From NCBI GenBank assembly GCA_039602395.1, contig JBCNJP010000008.1, positions 71,912,825-71,976,824 of the forward strand: a stretch of DNA of 64,000 nucleotides, in the 5' to 3' direction. Below are positions 60,557 to 64,000 of this stretch, one piece after another (within the stretch, counting starts at the first letter, position 1; every line of letters starts with the position of its first letter). Below the pieces are notes generated by a model. That model saw only the letters and a program-made list of their open reading frames with translations, was not told the origin of the DNA and made no database searches. The translations under genes were made by a program, and so were the position numbers. This DNA comes from Deinandra increscens subsp. villosa. Taxonomy: Eukaryota > Streptophyta > Magnoliopsida > Asterales > Asteraceae.

Positions 60557-60711
60557 CTGCAATTTTCCGTAAAATACGCCAAGTATCAGTGCATTAAGCA
60601 TCACAGACACGAAAAACCGTCAAAAGAGTTTAACAACTCCAAATAGATCACAACAATATGAACATATAAACGCATACATTTCATCGATCATCATTTCATG
60701 ACGAAACTTAC

Positions 60712-60870
60712 AGTCAAATTACAAGTACAACGGTTCGTTTTGATCGTTTTGACGGCGAATCTCCGGCGCGGCGTCGAACGGTGTTTCTCCCGGCGGCGAA
60801 CTGCGGCGTTTGTGTGTGTAACTGTGTGAGAGAGAGAGAGATGTAGAGAGAGAAAGAGACTGTAATCGCG
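60712..60870 (-). other. probable first 5' untranslated exon and start region of TPS
   Basis: A GC-rich, CpG-rich block (GCGGCGTCGAACGG and CCCGGCGGCGAACTGC on plus) with CT-rich tracts on the minus strand, the usual look of a plant 5' leader with Y-patch. The minus strand has no ATG here and ends in donor GTAAGT after 60712. The right edge is approximate. Confidence 0.55.
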
Positions 60871-63800
60871 TGGGGGTTAATATTGAGAGGGGAGAGAGAG
60901 AAAGGATAAAGTTGACATTACTTAACCATGGTTAAGATTAAGAACTCAACCACGGTTAAGATTAAGAACTCAACGAGTTTAGCGTGTGATTTTACGTAAT
61001 TGCCCTTTACTTTACAATCATATCTCTGTAATGCCATTATCTGTGTACCGAAATATCTGTTTTGCGTTATCCAAATGTAATGAAACATGTGCTCAAAAAT
61101 ATGCATTTAATGAGCCATAGATTTGTCAACAAAAAATAAAAATACCTTAATATTTCGTTCTAGAAAAATAGTTTACTGATTTTTAAAAAAAAACTTCTAA
61201 CAAAATATACCTTCAATAAAAATTAAAAATACCTTAATCTCTTAATTAACTTTCTAATAAAATATTATAGTTTTGAGTAATAGAACTATAATTGAAAAAA
61301 TAAAATAAAGTAGTTAATTAAAATGTTATTAAAGCTAATTTTTATATATATATTTTTTTATTTTTTATAAATAATATATGATCAACATAGAACATTGCCT
61401 ATAGATGATATATTACTCATCTCTAACTTTCACTTAGGTTTATTATTCAATTTAAAACACGATGAACGATTAATTTGTACCAAGTAAAGTGGTTTGGAAT
61501 GAGAATATGGTCACCCTCTTTGTCGGTAGTTGTGAAGCGGCATCCAGTGCCGAAGTGATAATATTACTGGCATGACGTGGAGTAGCGAGGAATCAAAGGT
61601 CAAAAGGAGAGGGTGATACAAGGATCTAATATATTCCGTTTGTGGAGTAAGAGGGATAAAGAAAAATGAAGAAAATTGGGGGGGGGGGGGGGCGTGGCCG
61701 CCACCGACAGGGGCTGGTGCGAGCGTGTGGAGATGTGGTCTCATTGTTAGTGATGGTCTAAGTAACACTTGACGGAAACATATTGTATAATTAAGTAATG
61801 TAACTCATGTAATTGAAACAAAACGATTATGAAAATAAGTAAACCATAATATTGGTTAGATCGTAATCGAACCGACTCGTATTCATACCCTAGCTACCAA
61901 ATATCACTTAGATTTATGTATTTTTAAGATAGAGATGATGATATATTCTTAGATAAATTATGTTAATCGGATTTATATTTTCCTTAATCATTTATATTGT
62001 TATCTATTTTTACGTATATTTATACCCGCATTTAAGTCAAATAAAAATTCACTTCTATATCCGGTATTAGACGAACAAAATATGTTATATACATTCATAA
62101 ATGTTTTCAACGTTTCTAACGTACAAAGAAGCTACACTTTTTTTATTTTTTATTATTTTAAATTCCTAAAACGTATTTGAAAAATTCTCAATATGTGACA
62201 AAAATGGTATATAAATATAAAAGATAAAAGCATGGTCGAATATCTTGAAAATAAAGTAGATACGTAAAATATATTTGTGTTTACCATTTTTTGGTATTTT
62301 ATTGGCTTAATATGTTGTTGCATAAGCTTTATAAAACTTACATTTTTTTATAGTCTTTTGAAGATTTGTCATATGAATGTGAGATTGTATTCATTTATGC
62401 GTAAAATAACATGACTTTGTAAGTAGTAACCTTAAAATAAAACTTAAAATAAAATAAGAAAAGTATGTATGTTTTTGCTATAACCAATGTATAATCATGT
62501 GATAACAAATTTTGCCTTCTAATCTCGTCCTTTTATAATATTATTATTATTATTATTTTATTGGATAAGGTGCTCATAAAATTAATTATTAAATAATTAG
62601 TTAAATGATACTTATTAATTAACTAAAATGAGTTTAGGTTGATTAGGAAGAAAGGAGACTATTATTTATACATTCACATTTGACCAAAACCCAAAACCAA
62701 TGAGGTTTAGGCAACACCCACTAGTGATGTATGATAATTGGGGATATGTTTAGTTGACTATGTACTAGTCTACATTAAACAAAAACAAAGTTCATCCATA
62801 ATAATTTCTAATCAAATAATGACCTGTCCTGTAACATATTATACCTTTTTTAAATTGTTTTTTAATTATTTTTAAATTCTTTTTTTAAGCTACGGTTTTA
62901 TCACATGACATGATACAATTGTTATGTTTAATTCTTTTTTATTGTTTATAATTTTTTTATAAATCGTTTCTCTATAACATTTCTTTGGTTTAGTTTTCAC
63001 ATCTCCCACTCTTTTTTTTATATTTGTACGAATATAATAAAGCATTACGGTATACAAAACATGCACGCGCCACAACATATAGTTTTTTTCTATATTTGTT
63101 AGATCGAAGGGGGTGGATCCCACTCTCTTGCTTTTCTGTCTCTAGTACCGATAAAGAGGGTGTTCCTTGTGTTTTCTTTATAAATTTCTTCTTGCTTCTC
63201 CACCACATTCACCCTCTTGCGTCACAAACTTTCTTCAAATCGAGCTTATCGCTCCGCAACAAAAAGAATCTAGCGGGACCAGAAATATTGAGGTGGCGTT
63301 TTCCCGATATATAAGAGTGGACAAAGTAGTGGGTTGACGCAGTAAGCCAGACACATGAGAACATAAATCTCCACCTTTGGCGCTTTAAAATCACAAAGTC
63401 AAGATCTACTTCAATTCTCGAATTTCTCTTACCTCAAAGAAAACAAATGAGGTGGGATAAAAATATGTGGGAACCATTTAAGTTGTAGCTTGTTTGTAAG
63501 GGACAAAACATCTTTGATGAAAATTAATATTATAATCATGATAATGGTGCAATTTAATAAAAAAGTAAAAAAAGTTAATGTTAAAAAAAATATAGGTCTA
63601 TTTGACAAAGGTGGGAGGTACGGGAGCAGAAGAAAAAGGATTCGGTCCACCCTAAGATTATAATAACAAGCTTTTACAAAGTTGATTTTTTAAAAATGAA
63701 AAATCTAAGAGTTAAATATAAATAAAATGACAGCTTGAAAAATGGATGATGCCTATTTATCGCACACACCGTGTGAACACCATTTCATTAATACATCTTC

Positions 63801-64000
63801 ATTGGGTGCGTAATTTAATGCCCCCAAGAAAAAATAGTTTTCTTTTATTAAGATTAAATTAAATATATATTAGACTTATTAGAGTGGATAGGTGAAACTT
63901 TCACCCGTGAAGTTTAAATTAGTCAAAATTTATCAGGTTACTTTTATACACACTATCCTAAAATAATTTTGAAAGGGAGATGAAACTATAAAAGCATGAA
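60871..64000. other. upstream and intergenic region, no gene seen
   Basis: AT-rich DNA. It includes a 27-bp near-tandem duplication (AACCAYGGTTAAGATTAAGA, 60922-60971), a run of about 15 G (61678-61692) inside a GC-richer block (61500-61770) that may be a transposon fragment, and a short ATT repeat near 62540. Short ORFs on both strands near 62890-63650 show no domain. Confidence 0.5.

Larger units (their letters stand above)
58392..60711 (-). other. TPS 5'-leader intron region
   Basis: On the minus strand the coding exon starts after TTACAG|ATT-ATG (58394). The strongest upstream donor is TTTGACT|GTAAGT at 60711. The 2.3 kb between contains two optional leader exons and an inverted copy (listed separately), a 20-G run (59493-59512), and a readable but unassigned minus-strand frame at 59244-59468. 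Confidence 0.55.

Noticed and set aside
61511..61768. 85-residue minus-strand ORF with a Pro run
   Set aside because: The Pro run comes from a G homopolymer on the plus strand; no similarity recognised.

Overview
The window is plant nuclear DNA: AT-rich, with many-exon genes, canonical GT/AG introns, long intergenic stretches, many microsatellites and short terminal-inverted-repeat (TIR) transposons. The gene set (class II trehalose-phosphate synthase, XTH, spermidine synthase, SNAPc subunit, dual-start threonyl-tRNA synthetase) is that of a eudicot. The repeat types resemble what I associate with Asteraceae, but that is inference; I cannot name the species.

Layout. 34-1025 (+): 3' end of a DUF936-type gene. 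1613-1684 (-): tRNA-Gly(UCC). 5435-6822 (+): xyloglucan endotransglucosylase/hydrolase close to XTH33. 8475-15323 (+): spermidine synthase, 9 exons. 15324-23158: about 8 kb of intergenic transposon debris (LINE tail, Harbinger transposase relic, other decayed coding pieces). 23159-29857 (+): RICE SALT SENSITIVE 3-like bHLH-MYC_N protein, whose last intron is 4.9 kb and filled with palindromic elements. 30547-42054 (-): threonyl-tRNA synthetase, 20 exons. 45014-48029 (+): SNAP43/SNAPC1 subunit of the snRNA-activating complex. 48030-54137: a young Mutator-like element carrying a zinc-finger fragment, tandem repeats and a MITE. 54138-58391 (-): class II trehalose-6-phosphate synthase (TPS8/9/10 type), with a 5' leader that probably reaches about 60870. 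60871-64000: no gene seen.

The genes are unrelated single-copy housekeeping or regulatory genes with no operon-like logic. ThrRS and the RSS3-like gene are convergent (689 bp apart); ThrRS and SNAPC1 are divergent with a 3 kb shared upstream region. I joined the exons of every gene by following reading phase through GT/AG junctions, and each model gives one uninterrupted protein of the family's usual length.

Most notable: (1) three different long-TIR palindromic elements in a row, each bounded by (TA)n, inside one intron; (2) a 5'-leader cassette of the TPS gene present in three copies, two in gene orientation and one inverted, one copy carrying a 9-codon upstream ORF that ends with the exon; (3) a Mutator-like element with nearly identical ~190-bp TIRs placed 62 bp after the SNAPC1 stop codon and holding a broken GRF-type zinc finger; (4) an antisense PPR-like fragment repeated three times in ThrRS intron 1, running up to the splice donor.
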